A DNA stretch of 64,000 nucleotides from Corynebacterium pygosceleis (GCF_016595275.2 NZ_JAENIQ020000003.1:124001-188000), one strand, 5' to 3'; positions 1-8,734 are shown, numbered from the stretch's first letter. Numbers and translations are program-made. Notes: generated by a model from the letters alone, not told the origin.

Positions 1-345
1 ACACGGTGTGCAGTAGTGGAGGGTGCGGGCCGCGGCGACGAGATCGTCACTGACCGGTTGTGCCCCGGTGAGTTCGGGTATCCCGAATCTCTCCGCGGCC
101 GCGGCTGCGGTGTCACTGCACCAGGTCCAGAGACCGTCCCGGATCTCCGCGACGACGGTCCCCGTGGTGTCGATGTCCCGGTCCCGGTTGCGCACCGCAC
201 GGACCTGCATGCGGTTCCCGTCACGGTTGAACTCGATGCCCGCGTGGTCTCCGAGAGCCGCCGCGAACGCGGCGTCGGCGTCGGCGCGGGCGATCGCTCC
301 GTCCGTGACGATCTCCGCGAGAGATCGCGGTGGGGGATGTTCCAT
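1..345 (-). CDS. Hypothetical protein, C-terminus cut by window edge
   Basis: An open frame on the minus strand starts with ATG at 343-345 and runs off the left edge after 115 codons. An AAGGAG ribosome site lies just upstream of the ATG, which fixes the start. The visible product begins MEHPPPRSLAEIVTDGAIAR, is acidic, and has a W-x-W element (LWTW, about residues 76-79) followed by a GIPEL stretch. This vaguely recalls the DUF6882 type of small actinobacterial protein, but I cannot confirm that. No signal peptide or membrane segment is seen. It is divergent from the GntR-type regulator to its right. Confidence 0.7.
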   Translation of the reverse strand, partial: MEHPPPRSLAEIVTDGAIARADADAAFAAALGDHAGIEFNRDGNRMQVRAVRNRDRDIDTTGTVVAEIRDGLWTWCSDTAAAAAERFGIPELTGAQPVSDDLVAAARTLHYCTPC

Positions 346-414
346 GGGATTCTCCTTCGGGAGGGTGTGCGTCCACTCTAACGGCAGTGCCCCCGCGGAT
401 ACCGATGTCCACCC

Positions 415-434
415 GTGTATCAGCGTGTATTAGT
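415..434 (+). promoter_or_regulatory. Tandem 10-bp repeat upstream of GntR gene, candidate operator/promoter
   Basis: Two adjacent copies of GTGTAT-YAG-Y (GTGTATCAGC, then GTGTATTAGT) lie about 80 bases before the GntR-family start and 70 bases before the divergent gene. GntR/YtrA regulators often autoregulate through GTGTA-containing sites, so an operator is plausible. The second copy also contains a -10-like TATTAG. The role is inference. Confidence 0.35.
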
Positions 435-514
435 CTGTGTGGCGCAGTTGTCGCCAAGTCATCATCATCGCCGCCGCCGTCGTCGTGGCCGCAGCCGTGG
501 AGGAACCAACCCTG

Positions 515-883
515 ATGGACATCCGTCTCGATCCGCTCTCCGACATCCCGATTTTCCTTCAGCTCCATGACGGAATCGTCCGGTCCATTTCCCGTGGGGA
601 GACGGCGCCGGGTACCCGCCTGGACTCGGTGAGGTCGGTGGCCGCGGACCTGGACATCAATCCGGCGACGGTGAAGAAGGCCTATGACCTGTTGCGGTCG
701 GAGGGCATCATCACCACGGGCCACCGTTCCGGAAGTGTGGTGCTCTCCCCGGAGCGGCCCGTTCCCGGGGCGGAGGAGCGCCTGGCTGCGGAGCTTCGGG
801 CGCTCCTGTCCCGGGCCCGGTGCCAGGGAATCGACGGGTCCACGGTCCGCGCACTGGTGGAGTCGGAGCTCGACACCGATTGA
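515..883 (+). CDS. GntR-family transcriptional regulator, YtrA-like (short)
   Basis: A 122-residue DNA-binding repressor. Residues 1-75 form the GntR winged helix: PIFLQLHDGIVRSISRG, then PGTRLDSVRSVAADLDI, then the recognition helix NPATVKKAYDLLRSEGII. Only about 45 residues follow, so there is no room for a large effector domain; this is the architecture of the YtrA subfamily. The start is ATG with GGAGG about 12 bases upstream (499-503). YtrA-type regulators normally sit beside an ABC-transporter operon, but none is present here: the next gene, prfC, is convergent. The regulator therefore looks like an orphan or controls itself and the divergent edge gene. Confidence 0.88.
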   Translation: MDIRLDPLSDIPIFLQLHDGIVRSISRGETAPGTRLDSVRSVAADLDINPATVKKAYDLLRSEGIITTGHRSGSVVLSPERPVPGAEERLAAELRALLSRARCQGIDGSTVRALVESELDTD

Positions 884-1048
884 CCTGACGTGGCACCGGA
901 CCTCGACGTCGTCCCCGGACACGCGGAGACGGTGTTCCCCCGGACGGTGCCGGTGGAAAACGTGTCTCGTGGGCGGGGGCGGTGGTGCGCGGATGGTCCC
1001 GCCGTTCCGAACGTCCGGGAGGCTGGACCGGTCACGTTTGGGCCGGGA

Positions 1049-2701
1049 TCAGTCAGCGACGAGTGCCTCGAGCGTGAACTCCGGGTGTTCCTTCTCGATG
1101 AACTGGAGCCGCCACTTGTCGCCGAACAGGGCGATCAGTTCGCCGTCCGTGCGGGTGAACACCTCGACACCGCGCTGTTTCGCCAGCTCCGGAACGGTCG
1201 TGGCGTCGGTGCGCCGGGCCACGGTGTAGGGGACGGCGTCGGTGACGGTCTCGACGTTGTACTCGGCGAGCATCCGGGCCTGCATGACCTCGAACTGCAT
1301 CGGGCCGACGGCCGCCATGACCGGAGCCGCGTCGCCACGGGCGTCGTTCTTGAGCACCTGGACGACACCCTCGGAATCGAGCTGTTCGAGAGCCTTGCGG
1401 AACTGCTTGTACTTGCCCAGTGACTTCGCCCGCAGGGTACGGAAGTGCTCGGGGGCGAACTGCGGCATCGGCGGGAACTGGACCTTGCGTCCCGCGTAGA
1501 TGGTGTCCCCAGGGGCGAGGGAGCCGGCGTTGACCAGACCGACGATGTCGCCCGGGTAGGCGGCCTCGACGGTGGAGCGGGTCCGGCCGAAGACGGTGAG
1601 CGCGTACTTCGTGGAGAAACTGCGCCCGCTCTGCGCGTGGGTGACCTGCATTCCACGGGTGAATTCACCGGAGACGACGCGCATGAAGGCGAGTGAGTCG
1701 CGGTGGTTGCGATCCATGCCCGCCTGCACCTTGAACACGACGCCGGAGAACTCGTCTCCCGGTGCCCGGGATTCGTCGACCGCCGAGGAGGCGCCCTCCA
1801 GTACCTTCGGATCGGTGTACCGGGGGGCGGGGCCGGGGGCGAGCTCGCAGAGTGCATCGAGGATCTGGTGGACACCGAAGTTGAGCATCGCGGAGGCGAA
1901 GATCACCGGTGAGGTGGTGCAGTCGAGGAAGAGATCCTGTTCGTGCACAGCACCGTCGGCGGTCATCAGTTCGACCTCCTCGACGGCGGTCTCCCAGGCG
2001 GTGTCCTCTTTTCCTGCGGCCTCATCCGGGGTGAAGTGTTCCTCCGGGGCGATGGTCGAGCCACCGGCGGTACGGATGAAGTGGATGTATTCCTCGATCT
2101 CGCCCCCGGTGTCCAGGCGTGCGAGCCCGCGGAAGTCACCGGCCTCTCCGACGGGCCAGAACAGGGGGGTGGGCTGGAGACCGATCTCGGACACGATCTC
2201 GTCCATCAGTTCCAGCGGGGACTTGCCGGGCCGGTCCCACTTGTTGACGACGGTGACGATCGGCAGGCCGCGGGCCTTGCACACACGGAACAACTTCAGC
2301 GTCTGCGGTTCGAGGCCCTTGGCGCCGTCGATGAGCATGACGGCGGCGTCGACGGCGGTGAGCACCCGGTAGGTGTCCTCGGAGAAGTCTGAGTGTCCCG
2401 GGGTGTCGACGAGATTGATCATGTACGGTTCGCCCCCGTGACCGGCGGGGGCGTACTCGAACTGGAGTGCCGACGAGGCGATGGAGATACCCCGGTCCTT
2501 CTCCATCTCCATCCAGTCGGAGACGGTGGCTTTACGTCCGGCCTTCCCGTGCACCGCACCCGCCTCACTGATGACGTGGGCGTGCAGCGCGAGTGCCTCG
2601 GTCAGGGTGGATTTACCGGCGTCCGGGTGGGCGATCACCGCGAAGGTGCGGCGGCGGGTTGCCTCGGACGCCGGATCGTTGTGGGGGGTGCTCTCGCTCA
2701 T
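1049..2701 (-). CDS. prfC: Peptide chain release factor 3
   Basis: A 550-residue translational GTPase that recycles RF1/RF2 from the ribosome after termination. The G1 motif AHPDAGKS is at about residues 24-31, the G3 motif DTPGHSD at 99-105 and the G4 motif NKWD at 153-156. The remainder matches the RF3 domain order (GTPase, beta-barrel domain 2, C-terminal RF3 domain with EVMQARM near residue 460), and the length is normal for RF3. The frame can be extended four codons to a TTG at 2711-2713. I prefer the ATG at 2699-2701 because it gives MSESTPHND and needs no rare start; the ribosome site is weak in either case. It is transcribed alone and is divergent from the nitronate monooxygenase. Confidence 0.95.
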   Translation of the reverse strand: MSESTPHNDPASEATRRRTFAVIAHPDAGKSTLTEALALHAHVISEAGAVHGKAGRKATVSDWMEMEKDRGISIASSALQFEYAPAGHGGEPYMINLVDTPGHSDFSEDTYRVLTAVDAAVMLIDGAKGLEPQTLKLFRVCKARGLPIVTVVNKWDRPGKSPLELMDEIVSEIGLQPTPLFWPVGEAGDFRGLARLDTGGEIEEYIHFIRTAGGSTIAPEEHFTPDEAAGKEDTAWETAVEEVELMTADGAVHEQDLFLDCTTSPVIFASAMLNFGVHQILDALCELAPGPAPRYTDPKVLEGASSAVDESRAPGDEFSGVVFKVQAGMDRNHRDSLAFMRVVSGEFTRGMQVTHAQSGRSFSTKYALTVFGRTRSTVEAAYPGDIVGLVNAGSLAPGDTIYAGRKVQFPPMPQFAPEHFRTLRAKSLGKYKQFRKALEQLDSEGVVQVLKNDARGDAAPVMAAVGPMQFEVMQARMLAEYNVETVTDAVPYTVARRTDATTVPELAKQRGVEVFTRTDGELIALFGDKWRLQFIEKEHPEFTLEALVAD

Positions 2702-2785
2702 GTTTCGGTGCAACTTTCAGACAAACGGCCGGACAGGGGTGGGAACTGTGACTCCCGTCAGGGTACGCCATGCTCCGGTGTTCGT

Positions 2786-2791
2786 TATTCT
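2786..2791 (+). promoter_or_regulatory. -10 box TATTCT of a leaderless promoter
   Basis: TATTCT ends 7 nt before the ATG at 2799. There is no ribosome site in that gap, so transcription probably starts at the A of the ATG. Confidence 0.6.
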
Positions 2792-2798
2792 CGGCGCC

Positions 2799-3857
2799 AT
2801 GAGTATCGTCCGCACCCTCTCATCGCCGGTCATCGTCGCCCCGATGGCGGGCGGTCCATCGACCCCGGCGCTCGTCGACGCCGCGGCCGCAGCCGGTTCG
2901 CTCGGATTTCTCGCGGGTGGTTACCTGGGTGCGGGGGAACTCGATGGACAGATGCGGAGCGTGCACGGTGGTGCGTACGGGGTCAACCTGTTCTGTCCGC
3001 AGCGGGCGGCGTCATCCGTGGAGCTTGCCGCCGTGCGCACCTACGTGGAACAGCTCGGGCCGTCTCTCAGCAGATACGGGATCACGGCGGCGGACCTCAT
3101 CGGACGGCTCGGGACCGTGGACCCCACCGACGCATTCGCCGCCAAGCTGGAGGCGGTGTGTGCGGCCCGGGCCGGCGGATACGGACCGGCCGTTGTCTCG
3201 TGCACGTTCGGTGTCTGGAACGATGCGGAGGTCGAGCGGCTCCACGGTCACGGGATCGAGGTGTGGGCGACGGTGGCTGATGTCCGTGCGGTGCCGCCTG
3301 CGGTGTCCGCCGGGGTCGACGTGATTGTCGTCCAGGGACCCGGTGCGGGGGGACACCGGGCGACCCGGACCGTGGAGGAGACACCCTCTGACGTCCCACT
3401 GGAGGTCCTCGCGGGTGAGGTGGCGGACGTCGTCGATCTACCTCTCGTCGTCGCCGGGGGACTGGGGACGCCTGCGGAGGTCGCCGCCGCACTGCGGTGG
3501 CCCGGGGTCTGCGCGGTGTCGTGTGGGAGTGCTCTCCTCCTCGCGGATGAGGCGGGAACCTCGCAGCCCCACCGGGACATGGTCAGGGGTGCGCGGGAGT
3601 GCCCCGACACCGCTGTGACGCGGGCGTACTCGGGTCGTCCCGCGCGGGGTGTGCGTACCGGGTTCATGACGGAACGTACGGATGCCCCCGCCGTGTATCC
3701 GTACGTCAACGCTGTGATGGGGCCGGTACGCTCCGCCGCCGCACGGAGCGGGGACCACGATCTCGTGGCGGCTTGGGTGGGTACCGGCGTACCGCACATC
3801 CGTTCCGGTCCGGCGGTGGACATTCTGCGCTGGCTGGCGGGAACCGGGGAAGCGTGA
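2799..3857 (+). CDS. Nitronate monooxygenase family flavoprotein (NMO/2-nitropropane dioxygenase type)
   Basis: A 352-residue FMN-dependent TIM-barrel enzyme of the NMO/FabK-like family, which oxidises alkyl nitronates or propionate-3-nitronate. The N-terminal VIVAPMAGGPSTPALV is the usual beta1/FMN region, VNLFCPQ follows, and the FMN phosphate-binding stretch QGPGAGGHRATR lies at about residues 178-189. A further glycine-rich segment, VVAGGLGTPAEVAAAL, is the second phosphate loop. The frame is open upstream, but ATG 2799 matches the family N-terminus and sits 7 nt downstream of a -10 box. The substrate cannot be told from sequence. Confidence 0.88.
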   Translation: MSIVRTLSSPVIVAPMAGGPSTPALVDAAAAAGSLGFLAGGYLGAGELDGQMRSVHGGAYGVNLFCPQRAASSVELAAVRTYVEQLGPSLSRYGITAADLIGRLGTVDPTDAFAAKLEAVCAARAGGYGPAVVSCTFGVWNDAEVERLHGHGIEVWATVADVRAVPPAVSAGVDVIVVQGPGAGGHRATRTVEETPSDVPLEVLAGEVADVVDLPLVVAGGLGTPAEVAAALRWPGVCAVSCGSALLLADEAGTSQPHRDMVRGARECPDTAVTRAYSGRPARGVRTGFMTERTDAPAVYPYVNAVMGPVRSAAARSGDHDLVAAWVGTGVPHIRSGPAVDILRWLAGTGEA

Positions 3858-3878
3858 CCGGCCGGGCCGGCCGGTCAC
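3854..3878. terminator. Bidirectional hairpin between convergent genes
   Basis: GTGACCGGCC pairs with GGCCGGTCAC around a 5-nt loop and overlaps the upstream stop codon. It separates the nitronate monooxygenase from the convergent HtaA-domain gene. There is no T-run. Confidence 0.45.
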
Positions 3879-3894
3879 CGTGTTGAACGGGGCG

Positions 3895-6258
3895 TCAGCG
3901 GGTGAAGCGGGCCAGGCCTTCGGTGAACATCTGTTGCAGGGGACCGAACACACCGGTGTGGATGAGCCATCCGATACCGCCGGCTAGTGCGGCGAACAGT
4001 GCCAGGACGCGGATGATCCGTGGAGCGGACGCAGACCCGGTGGAACCGTCTCCGGGAATCTCCGCTGCGGGGGTGACGGTGATGGTCACAGGCGCGGTGT
4101 CGACGGAGGAATCGGCGTACGTGGCGACGACCTCCGCCGTGACCGTGCCCGCAGTGGCGTCTGCGGGGGCGGTGTAGGTGACGGCCCCGGTCGAGGTGTT
4201 CACGGACAGTCCCACCACGGGTTCCCTCAGTGAGAATCCGGTCCCGTCCGGGGTTCCTCCGGTGATGACCGGGGTGAGCGTTACTTCCCCGCCGGCCTGC
4301 ACCGTGGACTCCGGATAGGTGAGCTCCACCGTGTCGGCGATCGGAGCCGTGGCCGACCCGCCCATGTGGACCGGTCGGATACTCTCGTCGTGCTGCCCCG
4401 CTTCATCGGGGAGCGTCAGGCGCTGGATGCCGGCATAGTCGACGTAATCGACCTCGCGGCGGTCGGCGATGAACAGCTCTTCTCCGCTGCGCACCATCAG
4501 CTCCGGGTAGTTGCTGTTCGTCCCCTTCGTCTTTCCGGACAGGGTGGATTCCCTGAGGACGTCTCCGTTGCTCGGGTCGACGAGGAAGAGTTTGTTCAGG
4601 CCGGTGGCGATGATGGCGTTGCCGTCGGCGTCGAAGACGACCGATGAGATGGCACTGTACGGACCGGGGGTCTCGTAGGGGTTGTCGGCCCAGTACAGGA
4701 GGGTGAATTCACCGTCGGTGTAGTCCATGAACGCGTAGGTGTTGTTGTTCTGGCGGTCGTTGTAGACGGCGATACGTGAACCGTCGGTCGCGACGCCCTT
4801 GTAACCGCGCGCGGTGACGGGATTCGCCGGTGTGAACGCCTCGATCAGCGACGCCTTCACATCACCGGCCGGGGTGATGTGAACGGGGAGCGCCGGACGG
4901 GTCTCACCGCCGGTGACGGTGAGGTTGTAGTCGTTGACGTAGATGTACGTTCCGTCGGCGAGTGCACGGAGGCCGTCATTGTCGCTGAAACCGTAGGGAT
5001 TCCCGAAGGTGTCGTTCGACAGGTGCTCGTCATCGATCAGGACATCGGGGTAGAGGTCCGAGGTCGCCGGAAGCCCTGTGCTCGTCGATTCACCGTCCGG
5101 GGTGATCTCCACGAATGTGGCGCCGCGCAGATAGTTCCAGGGTGCGCCGGCAGGCGGATTCTCCAGATAGATCAGGGCGGTACGGCTGCCGTCGAAGGAG
5201 CGTGCCAGCGCGGTCGGGACACCGTCCGCCGTGAACAGGGTCTTCTCCCCGTCGAATCCGTCGCGGGTCACGTGCGCGGACTTCACGGTGAATTCACCGG
5301 TGGAGGCCGCGGGTTCGATCCAGGTCATTGTGTCGGTGGCTGGATCGAACGTGGACTCGGCGCTGTTGAGCATGTTCAGTCGTGGCAGCGCCACCGCGCC
5401 CCGGAGGGAACGCGGCACGACCGCCACGTTGCTCCCCTCAGGGGGTCGGTTGATGTAGAGGAGGTCGCCGTTCGACATCTCGTGCAGACGGACGGCCCCT
5501 CCGGTCCGCGTGCCCGGATCGGTGTCGATGATGCTCGCGTCGGCGAGCCGGTACCAGCCGTCGCCGTCGGCGGGCGACTGAGGGACACCGGATTCACCGG
5601 GGTAGCTGAACGTGAGCGAATTCAGGTAGGGGTTGTCGTCGTAGAAGTTGGAGAAGACGTCCTGTCCGGCCTCCGTGAGTTCGGCGCCGATGTTCCTCCA
5701 GGTGGTCACCCCGTCAGCGGTGTTGTAGCGGCCGGAGGAGACGTCCAGTCTCCCGAAGGGGACCTCCTTCTCCTCGGACCAGGATCCGTCGCTGTAGCGG
5801 ACGTAGTTGACCAGTGCGAACAGGGTTCCCTCGCCGGTGTCCGGATCGATGACGACGCGGGGATCGGCGATGGTGACATCCAGCTGGCATTCGCCGCGCA
5901 CCGGGGTGTCGCCACTGCAGTAGAGCATGTAGTTGACGGTTCCGCCGTACTGGACGCTCACGGCGCCTTCCGGGGTGGTCGTGGAGGAGCGGTAGGGCCA
6001 CAGGAAGGTTTCACCGTCCTGACGTGCGCCGTCGATGACGCTGGTGGCACCGCTGACATAGTTGTCGAAGGAGTCGCGGATCGCCCAGGACAGTGCGGGG
6101 GTGTCTGCGGACGGGGTCGCGTCGACGTCTTCGCGGGCTGTGACGCCCAGCGTGGAGTCGACACCGGCGTACGCCGGGGTGGACAGGGGGATCATGAGCG
6201 ACGCGGAGACGGCGGCGGCCAGGCTCAGGCGCGTGAAGCGACGTAGTGAATTATTCAC
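3895..6258 (-). CDS. Secreted, membrane-anchored HtaA-domain protein, iron-regulated
   Basis: A 787-residue surface protein. Residues 1-31 are a Sec signal peptide (RRFTRLSLAAAVSASLMIP, cleavage after AYA). Residues about 55-190 resemble the haem-binding HtaA domain: ALSWAIRDSFDNYVSG, a WPY element, VQYGGTVNYMLYC, then ADPRVVID and LFALVNYVRYSDGSW. The middle (about 245-640) consists of repeated short beta-strand motifs consistent with a beta-propeller. An Ig-like YPDG-type domain follows at about 645-730, and a C-terminal hydrophobic helix at about 749-770 is followed by a short basic tail. GTG 6256-6258 is chosen because AAGGA lies 9 nt upstream and the signal peptide then starts correctly. 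A DtxR-like box precedes it, so a role in haem or iron capture under iron limitation is likely; the ligand is inference. Confidence 0.8.
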   Translation of the reverse strand: MNNSLRRFTRLSLAAAVSASLMIPLSTPAYAGVDSTLGVTAREDVDATPSADTPALSWAIRDSFDNYVSGATSVIDGARQDGETFLWPYRSSTTTPEGAVSVQYGGTVNYMLYCSGDTPVRGECQLDVTIADPRVVIDPDTGEGTLFALVNYVRYSDGSWSEEKEVPFGRLDVSSGRYNTADGVTTWRNIGAELTEAGQDVFSNFYDDNPYLNSLTFSYPGESGVPQSPADGDGWYRLADASIIDTDPGTRTGGAVRLHEMSNGDLLYINRPPEGSNVAVVPRSLRGAVALPRLNMLNSAESTFDPATDTMTWIEPAASTGEFTVKSAHVTRDGFDGEKTLFTADGVPTALARSFDGSRTALIYLENPPAGAPWNYLRGATFVEITPDGESTSTGLPATSDLYPDVLIDDEHLSNDTFGNPYGFSDNDGLRALADGTYIYVNDYNLTVTGGETRPALPVHITPAGDVKASLIEAFTPANPVTARGYKGVATDGSRIAVYNDRQNNNTYAFMDYTDGEFTLLYWADNPYETPGPYSAISSVVFDADGNAIIATGLNKLFLVDPSNGDVLRESTLSGKTKGTNSNYPELMVRSGEELFIADRREVDYVDYAGIQRLTLPDEAGQHDESIRPVHMGGSATAPIADTVELTYPESTVQAGGEVTLTPVITGGTPDGTGFSLREPVVGLSVNTSTGAVTYTAPADATAGTVTAEVVATYADSSVDTAPVTITVTPAAEIPGDGSTGSASAPRIIRVLALFAALAGGIGWLIHTGVFGPLQQMFTEGLARFTR

Positions 6259-6328
6259 CGGGGGCACATCCTTGAGAACGTGGGGACGCGTACCGGGGTC
6301 CCGTCGGGGCCGGCGCACGTCCGAGAGT

Positions 6329-6347
6329 AAAGGTGAGTCTAACCTTA
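6329..6347 (-). promoter_or_regulatory. DtxR-type iron box upstream of HtaA-domain gene
   Basis: The core AGGTGAG-T-CTAACCT matches 13 of the 14 arm positions of the 15-bp DtxR/IdeR core AGGTTAG-S-CTAACCT. It overlaps a second inverted repeat, AACCTTA-TCT-TAAGGTT (6341-6357). It lies about 70 bp upstream of the start codon, the place expected for Fe2+-DtxR repression. Confidence 0.75.
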
Positions 6348-6359
6348 TCTTAAGGTTCG

Positions 6360-6752
6360 CGCTGAATCGCCCGGAGATCGGCCCGTTCCGGAGTGCGGTG
6401 GTGTGGTCGCGGTTCCTCGGTGGTGTGCGGGGGCTGTGGGCTCCGGTTATCGGTTGGGGTGATTCCGGTCACAGTCGCCCGTCGCCAGTCGCCCGTCGTC
6501 GGCCCCCGGTGATCTCTGCGGGGGTGCTCCGGATCTGTGCGTGTGACGGGTGCCGGATTGTGGTGGGAGGGGGGGGAACGTTCCCGTGGCCAGTCGACTG
6601 CCGCCCCATCGGGGGTGATCAAATAGGGGTGGAACCACAACTTCGGCTGGCACGGTGTTGCTATCTTGGGGTGCCGGAGAATTTTTCACCCCTGGACAAG
6701 GATTTCCCGGAACCCGGTTCCGCCCCGACCCGAAAGAGGACACCGTATTTCC
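6360..6752 (+). other. Intergenic region with gapB promoter and short tandem repeat
   Basis: No gene is visible. A 13-bp unit CAGTCGCCCGTCG is repeated at 6472-6484 and 6486-6498. A likely gapB -10 box (TATCTT, about 6661-6666) gives an 85-nt leader that ends in the GAAAGAGGA ribosome site. The rest shows no conserved structure I recognise. Confidence 0.45.
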
Positions 6753-8204
6753 ATGACGGATTCGATCGCTACGCACCGTAATTTCCATGAACGTCTCGCC
6801 CTGGCTGAGGAGATGGTCCCGCTCCTCGGGAAACTGCACCGGGAACGCAATGTGGTCACCTCGATCTACGGGCGGCTCCTCGAGAATGTCACCGCCATCG
6901 ACATCGTGAAGTCGCACCGCTTCGCGCGCCGGATAACCGAACGGGAGATGTCACTGTCCGCGACGCTCCCCATCGTCCGGGAACTGGTCGAGATGGACCT
7001 CGGTACCGCGTCCATCGACATCGGACGTCTCGCCACCCGCTTCCGGGAGGACGGGTCGGACGATCTCAGGGGGTTCCTCGAGGAGGAGCTGTCCGAGGTC
7101 ATCGGCACTGCGGCGGAGACCCCCGAGACCGACGTCGTGCTCTACGGGTTCGGGCGCATCGGACGTCTTCTGGCCCGCATCCTCGTCGCCCGCGAGGGGC
7201 GTGGCCTCGGAGTACGGCTCCGGGCCGTGGTCGTCCGGAGGAACGGCGACATCGACCTGGAGAAGCGCGCCTCACTGCTGCGCCGCGACTCCGTCCACGG
7301 CCAGTTCGACGGCACCATCAGCATCGACCGGGAGAAGAACATCATCTGGGCGAACGGCACTCCCATCCAGGTGATCTACTCATCCGATCCGGCGACCGTC
7401 GACTACACGGAATACGGCATCGACGACGCCGTCGTGGTGGACAACACCGGGCGGTGGCGCGACCGTGCGGGCCTGGAACAGCACCTGAAGTCGAAGGGTG
7501 TGGCCCGGGTTCTGCTGACCGCACCGGGTAAGGGGGATCTGAAGAACATCGTCTACGGGATCAACCACTCCGATATCACGGATGGGGACCGCATCCTGTC
7601 CGCCGCGAGCTGCACCACCAATGCGATCACCCCCGTACTCAAGGCCGTCAATGATCGTTTCGGCGTGAGTTTCGGACACGTCGAGACGGTCCATTCCTTC
7701 ACCAACGACCAGAACCTCATCGACAACTTCCACAAGGGTGAGCGGCGTGGGCGGGCCGCGACGTTGAACATGGTGCTCACCGAAACCGGGGCCGCGAAGG
7801 CCGTGGCCAAGGCGTTGCCGGAACTCGGGGGAAAACTCACGGGTAACGCGATCCGTGTCCCCACCCCGGATGTGTCGATGGCGGTGCTGAACCTCACCCT
7901 GGACAGGGGGACCACCGTGGATGAGGTGAACGCCTATCTCCGTGACGTGTCCCTGAAGTCGGTGCTGCGGCAGCAGATCGGGTACATCCGTTCCCCGGAG
8001 GTCGTGTCCACGGACTTCGTCGGAACGACTCAGGCGGGTATCGTCGACGGGCTGGCGACGATCGCGCAGGGCAATCACCTCGTGCTCTACGTCTGGTACG
8101 ACAACGAATTCGGTTACTCCAGTCAGGTCGTCCGGATCGTCGAGGAGATCGCGCACGCACGTCCGGTCGTCCTCCCGCGTCGTAGGGAACTCGACGAACT
8201 CTGA
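6753..8204 (+). CDS. gapB: Glyceraldehyde-3-phosphate dehydrogenase, long GapB type
   Basis: A 483-residue GAPDH that interconverts glyceraldehyde-3-phosphate and 1,3-bisphosphoglycerate. An N-terminal helical extension of about 125 residues, typical of corynebacterial GapB and absent from GapA, precedes the Rossmann motif YGFGRIGR (131-138). The catalytic Cys is C287 in SAASCTTNAITP, and the C-terminal WYDNEFGYS motif is present. The start is fixed by GAAAGAGGA, 12-21 nt upstream of the ATG. In C. glutamicum the paralogue GapB works mainly in the gluconeogenic direction with NADP; applying that here is inference. It is monocistronic, with a hairpin after the stop. Confidence 0.93.
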   Translation: MTDSIATHRNFHERLALAEEMVPLLGKLHRERNVVTSIYGRLLENVTAIDIVKSHRFARRITEREMSLSATLPIVRELVEMDLGTASIDIGRLATRFREDGSDDLRGFLEEELSEVIGTAAETPETDVVLYGFGRIGRLLARILVAREGRGLGVRLRAVVVRRNGDIDLEKRASLLRRDSVHGQFDGTISIDREKNIIWANGTPIQVIYSSDPATVDYTEYGIDDAVVVDNTGRWRDRAGLEQHLKSKGVARVLLTAPGKGDLKNIVYGINHSDITDGDRILSAASCTTNAITPVLKAVNDRFGVSFGHVETVHSFTNDQNLIDNFHKGERRGRAATLNMVLTETGAAKAVAKALPELGGKLTGNAIRVPTPDVSMAVLNLTLDRGTTVDEVNAYLRDVSLKSVLRQQIGYIRSPEVVSTDFVGTTQAGIVDGLATIAQGNHLVLYVWYDNEFGYSSQVVRIVEEIAHARPVVLPRRRELDEL

Positions 8205-8226
8205 TCGCCCTCGTGTCCGTGTACGG

Positions 8227-8258
8227 CCCGCCCCGGATGTCCGTCCCGGGCGGGTTTC
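8227..8258 (+). terminator. Hairpin after gapB
   Basis: CCCGCCCCGG pairs with CCGGGCGGG (one bulged base) and is followed by TTTCGT, about 22 bases after the gapB stop. Confidence 0.55.
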
Positions 8259-8325
8259 GTCCTGTGTGGGGGTGTTGAATCTCCGGATTCGGCAGCGTGG
8301 GATGTCAATGGGGGGCGGTCGGTAA

Positions 8326-8331
8326 TAGGCT
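8326..8331 (+). promoter_or_regulatory. -10 box TAGGCT of a leaderless promoter
   Basis: TAGGCT ends 6 nt before the GTG at 8338. There is no Shine-Dalgarno sequence. Confidence 0.5.
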
Positions 8332-8337
8332 CGGGGT

Positions 8338-8514
8338 GTGGACATGGCGAAGCTGCGGCGTAAGGCCGCCAATGGGGGAAAGAAGAAGTGCTGTCGGTCG
8401 CGGCAGCGCTGCAAGCTGTGTCCGGTCGTGGTGAAGCGTCTGGAGAAGGCCCGTGCCTTCGATCTCGACGATGTCGCGTTGGAGAAGGTCTGGGCCAAGG
8501 CCCGCATCCGTTGA
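8338..8514 (+). CDS. Small basic Cys-rich protein, putative zinc ribbon
   Basis: A 58-codon gene. The product is strongly basic and begins VDMAKLRRKAANGGKKK. It carries the cluster CCRSRQRCKLCP (C-C-x5-C-x2-C-P), followed by an amphipathic helix ending in VWAKARIR. The spacing of the cysteines suggests one metal-binding knuckle, and the basic head suggests nucleic-acid or ribosome contact; both are inference. A -10 box ends 6 nt before the GTG, which favours GTG over the ATG two codons later. Codon use is like the neighbouring genes, with G/C at most third positions. I do not recognise a named family. Confidence 0.65.
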   Translation: MDMAKLRRKAANGGKKKCCRSRQRCKLCPVVVKRLEKARAFDLDDVALEKVWAKARIR

Positions 8515-8695
8515 CGTCGGTCGGGGCCGGGTCGGTCCGGTGGCGGGGTGTTCATCCGGGGGAAGTTCAAAGTCCCATGGAATTCCCAGGTTGATTCCTT
8601 TGGGATGGCTGGCCAGCGGAAGTCGGGGGACAACGTTCACAGGTTGGCTCTCCGTGGGCTTCGCGGGGTGTCCGTGACCTGTCGGGGGAGCGGTG

Positions 8696-8734
8696 GCAAA
8701 TGTAACGTTGCGGTGTCAATTAGAAAACATTTGC
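8696..8734. promoter_or_regulatory. Inverted repeat in the AT-rich patch before the subtilase remnant
   Basis: GCAAATGT (8696-8703) and ACATTTGC (8727-8734) are exact reverse complements 23 bp apart, inside the only AT-rich stretch of this intergenic region. It could be an operator or promoter of the downstream gene. I cannot match it to a known corynebacterial regulator. Confidence 0.3.
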
